Of a stretch of DNA of 34,563 nucleotides, positions 15,501 through 21,806 are shown one piece after another (within the stretch, counting starts at the first letter, position 1; each line of letters starts with the position of its first letter). The stretch is from a virus. The notes below the pieces were generated by a model that saw nothing but the letters and a program-made list of their open reading frames with translations, was not told the DNA's origin and made no database searches. The position numbers were made by a program, and so were the translations under genes. Where the stretch lies: the IMG/VR virus record IMGVR_UViG_3300019764_000012, positions 1-34,563 of that record; one strand, 5' to 3'.

Positions 15501-16635
15501 CCTTAACGGTATGTGCTATTTTATCTACTAACTTAGCATTTCTCATTATCTCTTTGGTCTTAGCAGCTTTTTCAATCGCACTTGCTTTGCCTGTTTTCGA
15601 TGCCGCATCCAATACTTTCATCTCTAGTCTAATTGCTTTACCAAGTCCACTTACACCTTGCAGTACTTTACCTGGCATAAATAGTGTTGCTACGAACGCA
15701 AGTGAACTAGCAGCAGCTTCTGGTGCGGCTTTTAATCCTGCCCATCCACCATCTTTTATCAGTTCTATCAGATCTCCGTCTTTTTGGTATTGTTTGTATG
15801 CTGTCTTAATCTCTTCTGCGGCCTTCGCTGTGAATCTATCATCGTATCCAGTTAAGTCATTAGCCCACTGCGTAATCTCTTCATCTGATGCAATGTCACC
15901 ACCGATGAGCCCGCCAGTTGCTGCTCCAAGCAGTTCTGAACCTGCATCTAGTACACCATACCCAGCTCCAGCTATCGTACTTCCAGCTCCAGCTAATGCG
16001 TTGCTAGCTCTGCCTATTACTGAGTTATCCATGCCGATGGACTTATTTAACATCTCTGTATTAGTGCCACGTTTGCTAGCAACTGCTTCCATCTCTGCTC
16101 TGTACGCAGGATCAGCCCATAGTCCTTTACCTTGTTCTTTTGCTTGTAGCATTAGTTCTTGCGCTTCTGGTGTTTGGTTGTCGAACGCAGGTATAGCGTA
16201 GCCATCAGCTACCATCTTGTTTTGGTAATCTGTATTTTCGATTATTGGTCTACCATAGTGCCCTGTTCCAGTACTTTTTGGAGTGTCTTGGTATGTTGGT
16301 GTTGTTTGAGTGTCATTGAAGCTTGTTTCTTGGAATCCACTGTCAATCCCATTGAAGTCTAGTGTACTGAACTCAGCCTCTAGTTTAGCCGCCTCTCCAG
16401 CTGTTGCTTTGCTTACGTATTGTCCTAGCTTACTTTCTCTAGCTTTGTTTAGTCTATCAGCTTTTAGTGCGGTCTTTGGCATCTCTGGAGCATCTATTCC
16501 AGCTATTCTGTAGCCTTGTCCGTTTTGGTATACTGTGTCCGCATCGTATATGTATTGGTCTGTATTGTTTTGTGTGTTATCTTGCGTGTTAGTTTCACCA
16601 AACGCTTGTTGTAGTAGTTCGTCTTGAGTTGGCAT
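9574..16635 (-). CDS. Virion RNA polymerase (N4-type) with N-terminal SNase-like domain
   Basis: This 2353-aa protein is a virion-borne single-subunit RNA polymerase expected to be injected and to transcribe early genes. All signature motifs are present: TxxGR-type D1600-YTKSGR1606; motif A EIDGITNG with D1744; motif B R1829-NFMK1833 followed by Y1841-G; motif C IHD with D2126. K to Y is 8 residues and B to C is 293, close to N4 mini-vRNAP values I recall and far longer than in T7. Residues about 27-180 form a staphylococcal-nuclease-like domain: D31/D33/T34, R43, GIDAPE with D48 and E51, YGR with R129, and GLW. The region 1030-1170 is coiled coil. It ends about 230 residues after motif C, so the N4 C-terminal domain is absent from this chain. 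Confidence 0.92.
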   Translation of the reverse strand: MPTQDELLQQAFGETNTQDNTQNNTDQYIYDADTVYQNGQGYRIAGIDAPEMPKTALKADRLNKARESKLGQYVSKATAGEAAKLEAEFSTLDFNGIDSGFQETSFNDTQTTPTYQDTPKSTGTGHYGRPIIENTDYQNKMVADGYAIPAFDNQTPEAQELMLQAKEQGKGLWADPAYRAEMEAVASKRGTNTEMLNKSIGMDNSVIGRASNALAGAGSTIAGAGYGVLDAGSELLGAATGGLIGGDIASDEEITQWANDLTGYDDRFTAKAAEEIKTAYKQYQKDGDLIELIKDGGWAGLKAAPEAAASSLAFVATLFMPGKVLQGVSGLGKAIRLEMKVLDAASKTGKASAIEKAAKTKEIMRNAKLVDKIAHTVKGQAGFIGVSASDTSSDMDAYKAEHNEDMSASRVMGSMTINMIKNNLDGFIDKKIITTNGIGSKQVLNLISKADDGAKMGLAKTLAAKGFGVAADTILKEIPTEVLQAGAEAVSKQYKVGGAESVGDILTSQKTQEDMVVSALMTPGSVAAMKTVGAVPQVLSTTGKIAKEQLVSLTDGQADPTDTDPSATRTGRQNRWESVGSEGYEVEPEAAKAHAQDIAAYATEIWASPEIQKAAGYAGTPLDAMKDATDKVAEVYKVDKTDKVAMDVLHAGLVRDAVNHMLSKGEDEVRVATDAEVDAMLSEMIKNQEVGEVTQAQIEKIYSNRVVEEIETLTESMTTEQKAKITKDTPLNEEGLVKVRAILQEMRKLGSEPITQYANKVEDGLVLYEKQLGSEVTEDGKPPKKTAQQVADEIEFMGFVKKNSVGKSLREHRADVTATITNPVTKDEDAASGVVRELATFMHSRVGKLEGVTTQSKKVEGQKQRVKVKRLRTPQEISSYIMSQEVENRRLSEIATAAIESGNLTPAQLEVMTKAQTALNGEMDAIANIKNKLDLKQYKSMYIELLSKETAETAQLDAIVEELAKYEDTNIPQADESAPDLFTDETVDVNSVIEQNDGDLDRAMAQVDADSTIPQETKVEVAEKIRAKQDEEVAKPKETTMETVVEATENTEKSVAEAEKKVGEQVVQVKAGKKLDAELVNGIIEKVQNDIDEYTTELGKLESDKAAIQGRLDQHKNRLTMVSKMLKVAMNKKDLAPQTLVQRVFKLFKTAREVIGSLKKIIVQQKENIRLAKEEMKEADKKIRSVKADIKIKKKAQEMVKIEALGIPVVEGITKAKSGGVSTTHTVLNMKDKEAWLMKIMPRIIQNAGKNGEERVKDALKTLNTFSTDRANIPVLEQTNLAKLELNDKNILIQSGMNDILSDPANAELVKGAMDTTSLIMFSKAKAMMTYNRDQMHDLIDGSFGHLFPATGIVPESSKKMLENKIKRGELVPAASLYESAGKTLLTEMGMKLDDSLIIEDKNAIEHSLGAMILSNMLRTHSSHKNGVYRQNAYVQHGMIDFEKPSADVRPGGVISVLMMEDVPAEYARVGSTLEFAQSSTTPTIDTEPIHTNKGKRARKTSTEMSDPAVAYQERLGTTPWTFSEQAHKVLGKYAKEDETIDVDKLKMDILGDLDTILANTATMNAESVHAKYKADELQIERMIEVYEMVGANEFYIPYDYTKSGRTMMDSMMLNPQNSKISRFLVGAGDMTTTIEAGKVDKETMAFVRAAAAQALDMDIDKLEDKTSIAKMSEKYFTIDDNAKITYSSKEFEEMVKEGTLEAVNKWGGAHSIDEKLHTLQLVQLLHDLAKQGKATTNLALEIDGITNGMSATLMQIGYTEATKLHLSKTGMYVDNYYDQYDNHGQYKEQGGKDIYQTPETMVVEGLLKQEGGAEILAAMEEVLGGKWRNFMKGPVMVFIYGAGMANIRQAAARSLIVGNSYIDGGMSKGATDALQKLTGKTAAELEIKYENKIYNPETGRVQSEAELAKEIAKADEMIASADKMLKYNKDTKKLAKAAEDKAEAEASKKPITKLQRQLADRVAKGDTTVRYMEEETVNTLTNAIDEQVGEQLANAFTTEFGEVVKFRESVKLIEQLNYMVFRTELNKKLAELGATRISQLTQKQLDKVYAEMQKEGTYYSSNNASGGQQELIKLEKTDADTSKLSVQVRNAGFQSGSGSTAVTLSNQVKDVVTNVGAVGVVQIHDVDGTVMIEGNTQDVLNVYDALMLGVNGEKGILQAQEMNKAFLDINMRHSILGNAVQKLLKLKKEGKLNIKQALELINFDETESAMKRVYPDMKSMNQVAEALNSGDPLTEIGNIHDNRVAMRGKKVKSNQYYATDAAPAHKSVGDETVNAVFDEATRDEQMGELGDILGQLAQNLRSKAKKQSNSNRRNGILQSINETLGNIEDPKLRKVLQTKFDQMQTQRLEENC

Positions 16636-16679
16636 ATTGTGTCACCTTCAGTTTTATTTTACTGAGTGTAACACAATAT
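16634..16679 (-). promoter_or_regulatory. Hairpin enclosing the vRNAP ribosome-binding site and start
   Basis: Plus-strand bases 16634-16652 pair with 16661-16679 around an 8-nt loop. In the minus-strand transcript this gives 16 Watson-Crick pairs, one G-U pair and a 2x2 mismatch. The 3' arm contains AAGGTG, the ribosome-binding site of the vRNAP gene, and ends in its AUG. It fills most of the 55-bp gap behind the 400-aa gene. No U-run follows, so it looks like a translational control element rather than a terminator. Confidence 0.68.
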
Positions 16680-16690
16680 TCCTTATGATT

Positions 16691-17893
16691 TTATTTAAGT
16701 CCGAGAGCTCTCTTGAACTTTTCTAGGCTAAACTCTCTGTCTTCATCAGTTGCTACTGTTATTGCATTAGCGATTTCTTTGTCACTCTTTTGCTCATCTT
16801 TTGCTAGTTTAACTGCCGATTGAGCATCTTCTCTCTCATCATTGAAGTTGAATATCCCAGCATCGGTTCGAACTCCCTGGATTGCTTTTGTTAGTAGCTT
16901 ACTACCTGAATCGTCTGGTTTTGGCTTCTTCTTAGCAGCTTGAGTAGCATATCTCTCTAAAGCTTTACCACTCATTCCTTTTGGTACAGGTTTGCCAAGA
17001 TCTTGTAGAATCTGCTTTCCAACTGAATCAGCAGCAGCTTCTTCTTTTTGTGCTGTTAGTACTCTTAATTGTTGATCGAATGTAGCCTCTTTGTATTTTT
17101 TCTCTAAAGCAGCTTTAGCTTTTAGCTTAGCTTCTCCTCCTAGTGTTGGGTGATTCATTACTTGATTAATCCCATACTCTAATTGTTCTTTTTCTGTCAT
17201 GTCTCTAGTTATTGGTGTCTGCTTAGTCACAGTCTTAACTAGTTCTGGTACAGATTGTTCAGTTACCGTACCTCTAATACCAGCCAATCCAGATTCTAGT
17301 AGTGCTTTGGTATGTGCTTGTTCCGGTGTATATTTCTGCTCAGTTGGTTGTGGCTTCCCTAGCAATCTACCAATTACTGAATCTGCACCAATGAAGTCAT
17401 TGTTTTTATTTCTTTGGTACTGTGTGCCTTGGATATTTTCAGCACCTTCAACTTTCTCCCTACTATACTTTGCAAACAACTCACTGTATTTATTAGAACC
17501 TTCTTCCTGTTGAGCCAATCTTCTTGTGTTCATTTGCTGTTGCTTCAGTAGGTTTGCTTCAGCCTGCTTAACTTCAGCTTCGTTACCTTGTGTTACTATG
17601 TCAGTCCTAAAGCCACCAACTGTCCTATTTTGTTGTGCTTGTGCTAGTGCCTCTCCAAGCAACTTATCTTGAGTAGCCTTGTCAGCTTCTCTTTGTGCAC
17701 TTGCTCTCTGGAATCCCAATTGCTCTTCAGCTCTTTTGTTTGCCAGTGCCTGTTGAGTGCTGTCTAAGTACCCCTTAGCTCCAGCTCCTAGTCCTGCACC
17801 AAGTTGCTGTCCAGCACTTGCTTGTAGTTTAGCGGCATTTAGCATTAGTGCTGTATCTGCTTTAGGAGTTTCTGTTGTATAGAATAGTGCCAT
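16691..17893 (-). CDS. Internal virion protein, helical (400 aa), N4 gp51-like by position
   Basis: This is probably an internal or ejected head protein. It is Ala/Gln/Lys/Glu-rich and largely helical: residues 15-50 hold an AAKLQASAGQQLGAGLGAGA stretch, then long coiled-coil-like segments (for example KRAEEQLGFQRASAQREADK). It has no catalytic motif or membrane helix. It lies directly before the vRNAP gene, where N4 encodes its gp51-gp52 internal proteins. The start has AGGGGTG upstream and lies one base after the preceding stop. The role is inferred from position and composition. Confidence 0.7.
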   Translation of the reverse strand: MALFYTTETPKADTALMLNAAKLQASAGQQLGAGLGAGAKGYLDSTQQALANKRAEEQLGFQRASAQREADKATQDKLLGEALAQAQQNRTVGGFRTDIVTQGNEAEVKQAEANLLKQQQMNTRRLAQQEEGSNKYSELFAKYSREKVEGAENIQGTQYQRNKNNDFIGADSVIGRLLGKPQPTEQKYTPEQAHTKALLESGLAGIRGTVTEQSVPELVKTVTKQTPITRDMTEKEQLEYGINQVMNHPTLGGEAKLKAKAALEKKYKEATFDQQLRVLTAQKEEAAADSVGKQILQDLGKPVPKGMSGKALERYATQAAKKKPKPDDSGSKLLTKAIQGVRTDAGIFNFNDEREDAQSAVKLAKDEQKSDKEIANAITVATDEDREFSLEKFKRALGLK

Positions 17894-17894
17894 T

Positions 17895-18467
17895 TTACAC
17901 CCCTAATCCAGACTCTCTGAACCCTCCTGCCATGGCTAATGATGCTTGGTTTCGTCTTTTATTGTCTGCTGCAATACGAGCTTGATCAGCTGCAAGTTGT
18001 TTTGCATATGTGTCTGCTTGCATTTCAGCAGCTTTTTCTGTTGCGCTAGCTCCGATCAACCCTTGTGCTATAGGTGCAGCCAATGCTACAGTATTCTTAC
18101 CTGCATCTGATCCTAAGAAATCACCTACCCCTTTATACCAAGAACCAGTGTTGCTTTGGTTTGTCATTTGGTTTGCACCTCTTGCTAGTCCTCCGTAGGC
18201 ACCATTTGAAGTAGCCTCTTGTGTGGCCGGGAATGAGTAATCATTATTTGTACCAGTCATACTATTTAATAGTGCACTTTGCTCTAATGACGCAGGTCTC
18301 GTAGGCATAGTATTTATAGCGTTGCCCATAAAGTCATGTGTTGTACTAGGACCAAAGCCATCTGTACTATTATAGTCAAGTCCTCCATCTCTTCCCAATC
18401 CAAGCCCGTACGCTAATACTCCTGCACCAACTCCTGCTTTTAACCAATCTTTTGAATTAAAACTCAT
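17895..18467 (-). CDS. Gly/Ala-rich internal virion protein (190 aa), N4 gp52-like by position
   Basis: This is a probable structural or ejection protein. The N-terminus (WLKAGVGAGVLAYGLGLGR) and residues about 125-143 (NTVALAAPIAQGLIGASA) are Gly/Ala-rich, weakly hydrophobic segments like those in podoviral ejection proteins that cross membranes. The middle is Asn/Ser/Thr-rich and the C-terminal 45 residues are helical (EMQADTYAKQLAADQARIAA). AAAAGGAT precedes the ATG. It is followed almost directly by the 400-aa gene. The function is inferred. Confidence 0.68.
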   Translation of the reverse strand: MSFNSKDWLKAGVGAGVLAYGLGLGRDGGLDYNSTDGFGPSTTHDFMGNAINTMPTRPASLEQSALLNSMTGTNNDYSFPATQEATSNGAYGGLARGANQMTNQSNTGSWYKGVGDFLGSDAGKNTVALAAPIAQGLIGASATEKAAEMQADTYAKQLAADQARIAADNKRRNQASLAMAGGFRESGLGV

Positions 18468-18510
18468 ATCTATATCCTTTTTGTGTTTATTATAACTCAG
18501 TCTGACTTAC

Positions 18511-20031
18511 TTATAAGTTAAACTGCGTTCGTAGTTCTGTAATTGAGTCACCTAAACCCTCAATTGCGTTCATCTGTGTTGTAAGTTCTGCCCTTGTAAG
18601 TGTACCTGTTCTTGCATTATACTTATCTACATTTTGATTGTATTCATCAATTGCTTCTGTGTAACCTTTTATCAACCTGTTCAGCTGACTTATTTGTCCT
18701 TGCCTAGCTACTCCTAGTACATCACCACTATCAGAGGTGTTTGTGTTAACTGGTTGTAAGTCTACAAACTGTCCATCCTCTTGTAGTAACCGTACTTTAT
18801 CATCTTTACTAAGTTTTAAGTCCCTGTCCATAATCTCTCGGGGATTTCTAGCTTTGTCAGCTAAGTATAGAGGACCTCCTGCACTTTGTGCGTTATATGT
18901 CTCTCCTCCTGCCATGTATTCAAATGGGTCACCTTGTACATCATCTAATGAGTAGCTAGAACCTGTTTCATATTGCCATTGTCCGTAAGCATTCCACAAC
19001 TCATCTATTGTATTATACCCATCACCAGTGAAGTCTCCTTTTGAACTTGTGAATCCGGTAAATACTCTATTTAGGTTACTTCCTGGAGTCCCTGTGAATC
19101 CACCGAACCCTGACATAGCAATGTAGCCTTGAGCACCTAATGCTGTAGCAGCGATTGCTTTTTGTCCTACTGTTAAGTAGTCACTGCTAAGTATAGCCTC
19201 AACACTAACTACTAATTGCCCCATTGTTTGTAGTGTTGTTGCAACCATCGCAATTGCTTTTAGGTTAATAGCAGCTTCTGTGCCTATAACCTTCTCTGCT
19301 AATTTTGTATCAACTAAAGATACTACAGCAGATAGTGCTAAAGCAACTCCCCTTACACCCATTGCGTAGCTTAAAGCAGTACCAAATACAGACCCAATTC
19401 CTTGGGCTATATCTGGGTCTAATGATAACTTGAAAGTTTCTGCTATGTCTACCAATCCTTCGGCAATAAACCCCAGCTTTTCACCAGATGAGGTATAGTG
19501 TTGGTTAGTACTCCAGGACATCCCAAGGAACTCATAGTTTGTTACAGAGTATAATCGCCTATTACCGTCATAGATGGTCATTGTTCTGGTATCAACTGCA
19601 AACCCTTCATCAAATGTAGACTGGAATGACAAATCCCCTACACCTCCGCCTGTGAAGGAATTGCCATATCCATTGTAGGTACCACCAAACAAGCCCATAT
19701 TTAGGTCATATCCATTCCAGTTAAATGCTTGTTCGTATAACCCATCATAGAACCCGGTAAATGAGGTTTGCGGTTTTGTTAGTTCATACCCATAGTTGCT
19801 ACTGTACGTAGCCTTTCCTGCCCCAACAAGCACACCTTGAGCGTGACTTAGGTTTCCGGATAGGATTCCCTCAGCTCTTGATATCTGTGATAGTGTACTG
19901 GACCACCCTCTATCACTTGAACTGCTATTAGAGCTCCTTGAAGGATCCCCAGAACCCACACTGCCACCATAGTCATCAATGTAGCATGTGAATGTACATA
20001 GCTTCTTAAGCCATAGTAGGTTACTTAACAT
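18511..20031 (-). CDS. Virion protein (506 aa) with hydrophobic core and EF-hand-like loop
   Basis: The exact role is unknown; it is probably internal or ejected. The N-terminal 45 residues include a Ser/Gly-rich stretch. Residues about 208-312 contain three hydrophobic or amphipathic segments (GIGSVFGTALSYAMGVRGVA; IAMVATTLQTMGQLVVSVEA; AIAATALGAQGYIAMSGFGG), as in membrane-inserting ejection proteins. Residues 333-344 read DFTGDGYNTIDE, an EF-hand-like calcium loop followed by a helix. The C-terminal 80 residues are helical. AGGTGGAG precedes the start, immediately after the preceding stop. Confidence 0.7.
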   Translation of the reverse strand: MLSNLLWLKKLCTFTCYIDDYGGSVGSGDPSRSSNSSSSDRGWSSTLSQISRAEGILSGNLSHAQGVLVGAGKATYSSNYGYELTKPQTSFTGFYDGLYEQAFNWNGYDLNMGLFGGTYNGYGNSFTGGGVGDLSFQSTFDEGFAVDTRTMTIYDGNRRLYSVTNYEFLGMSWSTNQHYTSSGEKLGFIAEGLVDIAETFKLSLDPDIAQGIGSVFGTALSYAMGVRGVALALSAVVSLVDTKLAEKVIGTEAAINLKAIAMVATTLQTMGQLVVSVEAILSSDYLTVGQKAIAATALGAQGYIAMSGFGGFTGTPGSNLNRVFTGFTSSKGDFTGDGYNTIDELWNAYGQWQYETGSSYSLDDVQGDPFEYMAGGETYNAQSAGGPLYLADKARNPREIMDRDLKLSKDDKVRLLQEDGQFVDLQPVNTNTSDSGDVLGVARQGQISQLNRLIKGYTEAIDEYNQNVDKYNARTGTLTRAELTTQMNAIEGLGDSITELRTQFNL

Positions 20032-20373
20032 CTAGTTAACTCCACCTGTAGCTTTTGTAGTAAGTGTAACCCCGTCATCATCTTCATAGTCGTGACTATG
20101 CTGTGTATATGTTTCTGTAACAATCCCACCAAGTCCGTCAAATGTTACACCAAGTAGTGTAGCGAGTGAATCTATCTTTGCATTAATTAAAGCAATGTTA
20201 TCATTAATCTCATTATCTAATACATTGTTATTACCATCAAATGTAATGCCTAAGCTCTGTGCCATAGGCGATACTCTAGCATCAGTAATACTAGTAGCAC
20301 CAGATGTGATGTTGCTTATTCGGGCTAATGCAGCTTTCGCTAACTTAGTCCCTTTTTTTCCATTCTTAGCCAT
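20032..20373 (-). CDS. Small virion-associated protein (113 aa) with LGxTFDG repeat
   Basis: The product is unrecognised. It has a basic N-terminus (MAKNGKKGTKLAKAALARI) and two related segments, SLGITFDGNNN and LLGVTFDGLGG, about 45 residues apart around a helix (INDNIALINAKIDSLA), then an acidic tail with HSHDYEDDDG. It is located among the small N4-like head genes, between the 220-aa and 506-aa genes. The upstream ribosome-binding site is weak and the preceding stop is two bases away, suggesting coupled translation. Confidence 0.65.
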   Translation of the reverse strand: MAKNGKKGTKLAKAALARISNITSGATSITDARVSPMAQSLGITFDGNNNVLDNEINDNIALINAKIDSLATLLGVTFDGLGGIVTETYTQHSHDYEDDDGVTLTTKATGGVN

Positions 20374-20374
20374 G

Positions 20375-21037
20375 TTACACCGTTACAACTGTTGAACTAC
20401 CACCAAATGTTGTTGTTGCCAGATCATCTACAATCTCGAAGTAAACTTGCCACATATCACTTGACACAGTTAGTCCACCTGCACCGAATGTGCCATATGT
20501 ATCTGCCAAACTGTCTAGTGCTTTTATCTTTCTGTTATCTATTACTTGTTCTTTAAGAGCAATTATTTGTGCTGCTACATATTCTGCATCACCCTTAGCT
20601 TTATCTACTTGATGTCCCATCATAGCTAACTGTTGGTCTAACTGTTCTAATTCTTTATCGAATCTATATTTCTTCTCTACTAGCGCCATAGCGGTTTTTT
20701 GACTGTTCGTCATTATCTGAGCACGAAGGTCACTGTATGCAGCATTTTTGGCAGCAACTATCTCTTTTTGTGACAGCTGTTCTGAGTACTCATCTAGTAA
20801 GGCAAACTGTTTTGTTAGTATTGAGTCTTTGTCATTTGCTTGACTTATCATTGATGTTTCCACCAATTGCTCGTATATTGTAATATACTCACCTAAATAG
20901 TCTATATCATATGTTTGGTAACTTCTGTACTCCACTAAATCCGTGTCCGTTAGGTTTGAAGTATCGGTTGCGGTTACCCACTCACCCCAGTCATCAGTTA
21001 CTAGTAAACGAGTTCTAGTTTGTATTGTTATAGCCAT
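20375..21037 (-). CDS. Virion-associated protein (220 aa), coiled coil
   Basis: This is probably structural. The N-terminal 60 residues are beta-like (TIQTRTRLLVTDDWGEWVTA), residues about 60-175 form long helices with coiled-coil character (for example KKYRFDKELEQLDQQLAMMG), and the C-terminus is again beta/Gly-rich. It has no catalytic motif. AAGGAG precedes the start. By order it corresponds to the gp53-gp55 region of N4, downstream of the coat gene. The role is not established. Confidence 0.68.
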   Translation of the reverse strand: MAITIQTRTRLLVTDDWGEWVTATDTSNLTDTDLVEYRSYQTYDIDYLGEYITIYEQLVETSMISQANDKDSILTKQFALLDEYSEQLSQKEIVAAKNAAYSDLRAQIMTNSQKTAMALVEKKYRFDKELEQLDQQLAMMGHQVDKAKGDAEYVAAQIIALKEQVIDNRKIKALDSLADTYGTFGAGGLTVSSDMWQVYFEIVDDLATTTFGGSSTVVTV

Positions 21038-21059
21038 ATTGTGCTCCTTATATTCATAC

Positions 21060-21083
21060 TCAAACCTACCTTAGTAGGCTTGA
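21060..21083 (-). promoter_or_regulatory. Intergenic hairpin (10-bp stem, 4-nt loop)
   Basis: TCAAGCCTAC and GTAGGTTTGA, read on the minus strand, pair over 10 bp (one G-U) around the loop TAAG, in the 51-bp gap between the 177-aa and 220-aa genes. The sequence after it is not U-rich. It may be an mRNA processing or stability element; it could also act weakly on transcription. Confidence 0.45.
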
Positions 21084-21088
21084 TATAA

Positions 21089-21622
21089 TTACTTACCTTT
21101 AATTTCTGCTAATTCTTCCTCTGTCAACGGAATTTCTTGAATCATAAATGCTGGAGACATTTGATATGTTACAATCTCCCTACCTTTTGAACTTGTTGAT
21201 TTAACTTGAATCAGTGCTTGTTTCTCTTTTAGCATATCCACGATACATTTGTATACTAGCATAGGCTTACCAAACTTCACTACCTGTTTTTTAGTACCCC
21301 ATTTTGTCATAGTTGTAAACATGTCCGACGGAATCTCTCTCATTCTTGGGTCTAGTGCTGTAATGTTAACCTTAATCATCTGAGTTGATGCTCTCATACC
21401 GCTTACTTTTTCAGCCTCTGCTTTCACTTCTTTTGCGATAGCCTTACTTGTTTCTGGATCAGCTGTCTTTGCACCAGCAGCTTTTGCTTCAATCGCTGCA
21501 TCTGCTAACTCTGCTTCTTTCTCATCTACTTGTAACTGTAAGTTTGCTGTACTTATGTTCTTTGGAAATTCTAATCCAATCTCTTCAGCTTTCGCTATTA
21601 GTTCTTCTCTTTCTGTTGCCAT
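21089..21622 (-). CDS. Virion-associated protein (177 aa) with N-terminal HeH-like motif
   Basis: The first 35 residues (REELIAKAEEIGLEFPKNIS and onward) resemble the HeH/SAP-like helix-extension-helix motif, which binds nucleic acid or other proteins in many phage head genes. An Ala/Lys/Glu-rich helical linker (residues about 36-75) leads to a C-terminal domain of about 100 residues with alternating strands (TQMIKVNITALDPRMREIPS; FGKPMLVYKCIVDMLKEKQ). It lies just downstream of the coat gene, where head decoration or completion proteins are common. The HeH call is by eye. Confidence 0.68.
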   Translation of the reverse strand: MATEREELIAKAEEIGLEFPKNISTANLQLQVDEKEAELADAAIEAKAAGAKTADPETSKAIAKEVKAEAEKVSGMRASTQMIKVNITALDPRMREIPSDMFTTMTKWGTKKQVVKFGKPMLVYKCIVDMLKEKQALIQVKSTSSKGREIVTYQMSPAFMIQEIPLTEEELAEIKGK

Positions 21623-21750
21623 TTTGTTTTCCTATTTATCTTGTTTTTATTGTCATTGGTGATACCTGACTATTATTTGATCCTTTCGGACACCACTCTT
21701 ATTTTGTTTAGTGTACACTCACATGTATGTGTAGTGATTCATTGTAACTT

Positions 21751-21781
21751 CCTGTGTTTATTAGTTACCTAATTACACAGG
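21751..21781 (-). promoter_or_regulatory. Two-tier hairpin with GTAA tetraloop behind the coat gene
   Basis: On the minus strand, CCTGTGT pairs with ACACAGG, and inside it ATTAG pairs with CTAAT around a GUAA (GNRA-type) tetraloop, with a small internal loop between. It lies 25 bp after the coat stop, in the largest gap of the late operon (184 bp). No U-run follows. A processing or stabilising element that raises coat mRNA above downstream genes is plausible. The rest of the gap shows short palindromes (GTGTACAC; ACATGT) and no clear promoter. Confidence 0.55.
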
Positions 21782-21806
21782 TCGTTTACTTAAAGTACCA
21801 TTAATA

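Noticed and set aside
21690-21750. Tiny ORF (7 codons) with AGGAAG upstream in the gap behind the coat gene
   Set aside because: It is too short to judge, shows no conserved sequence, and lies in a structured spacer where such matches arise easily.
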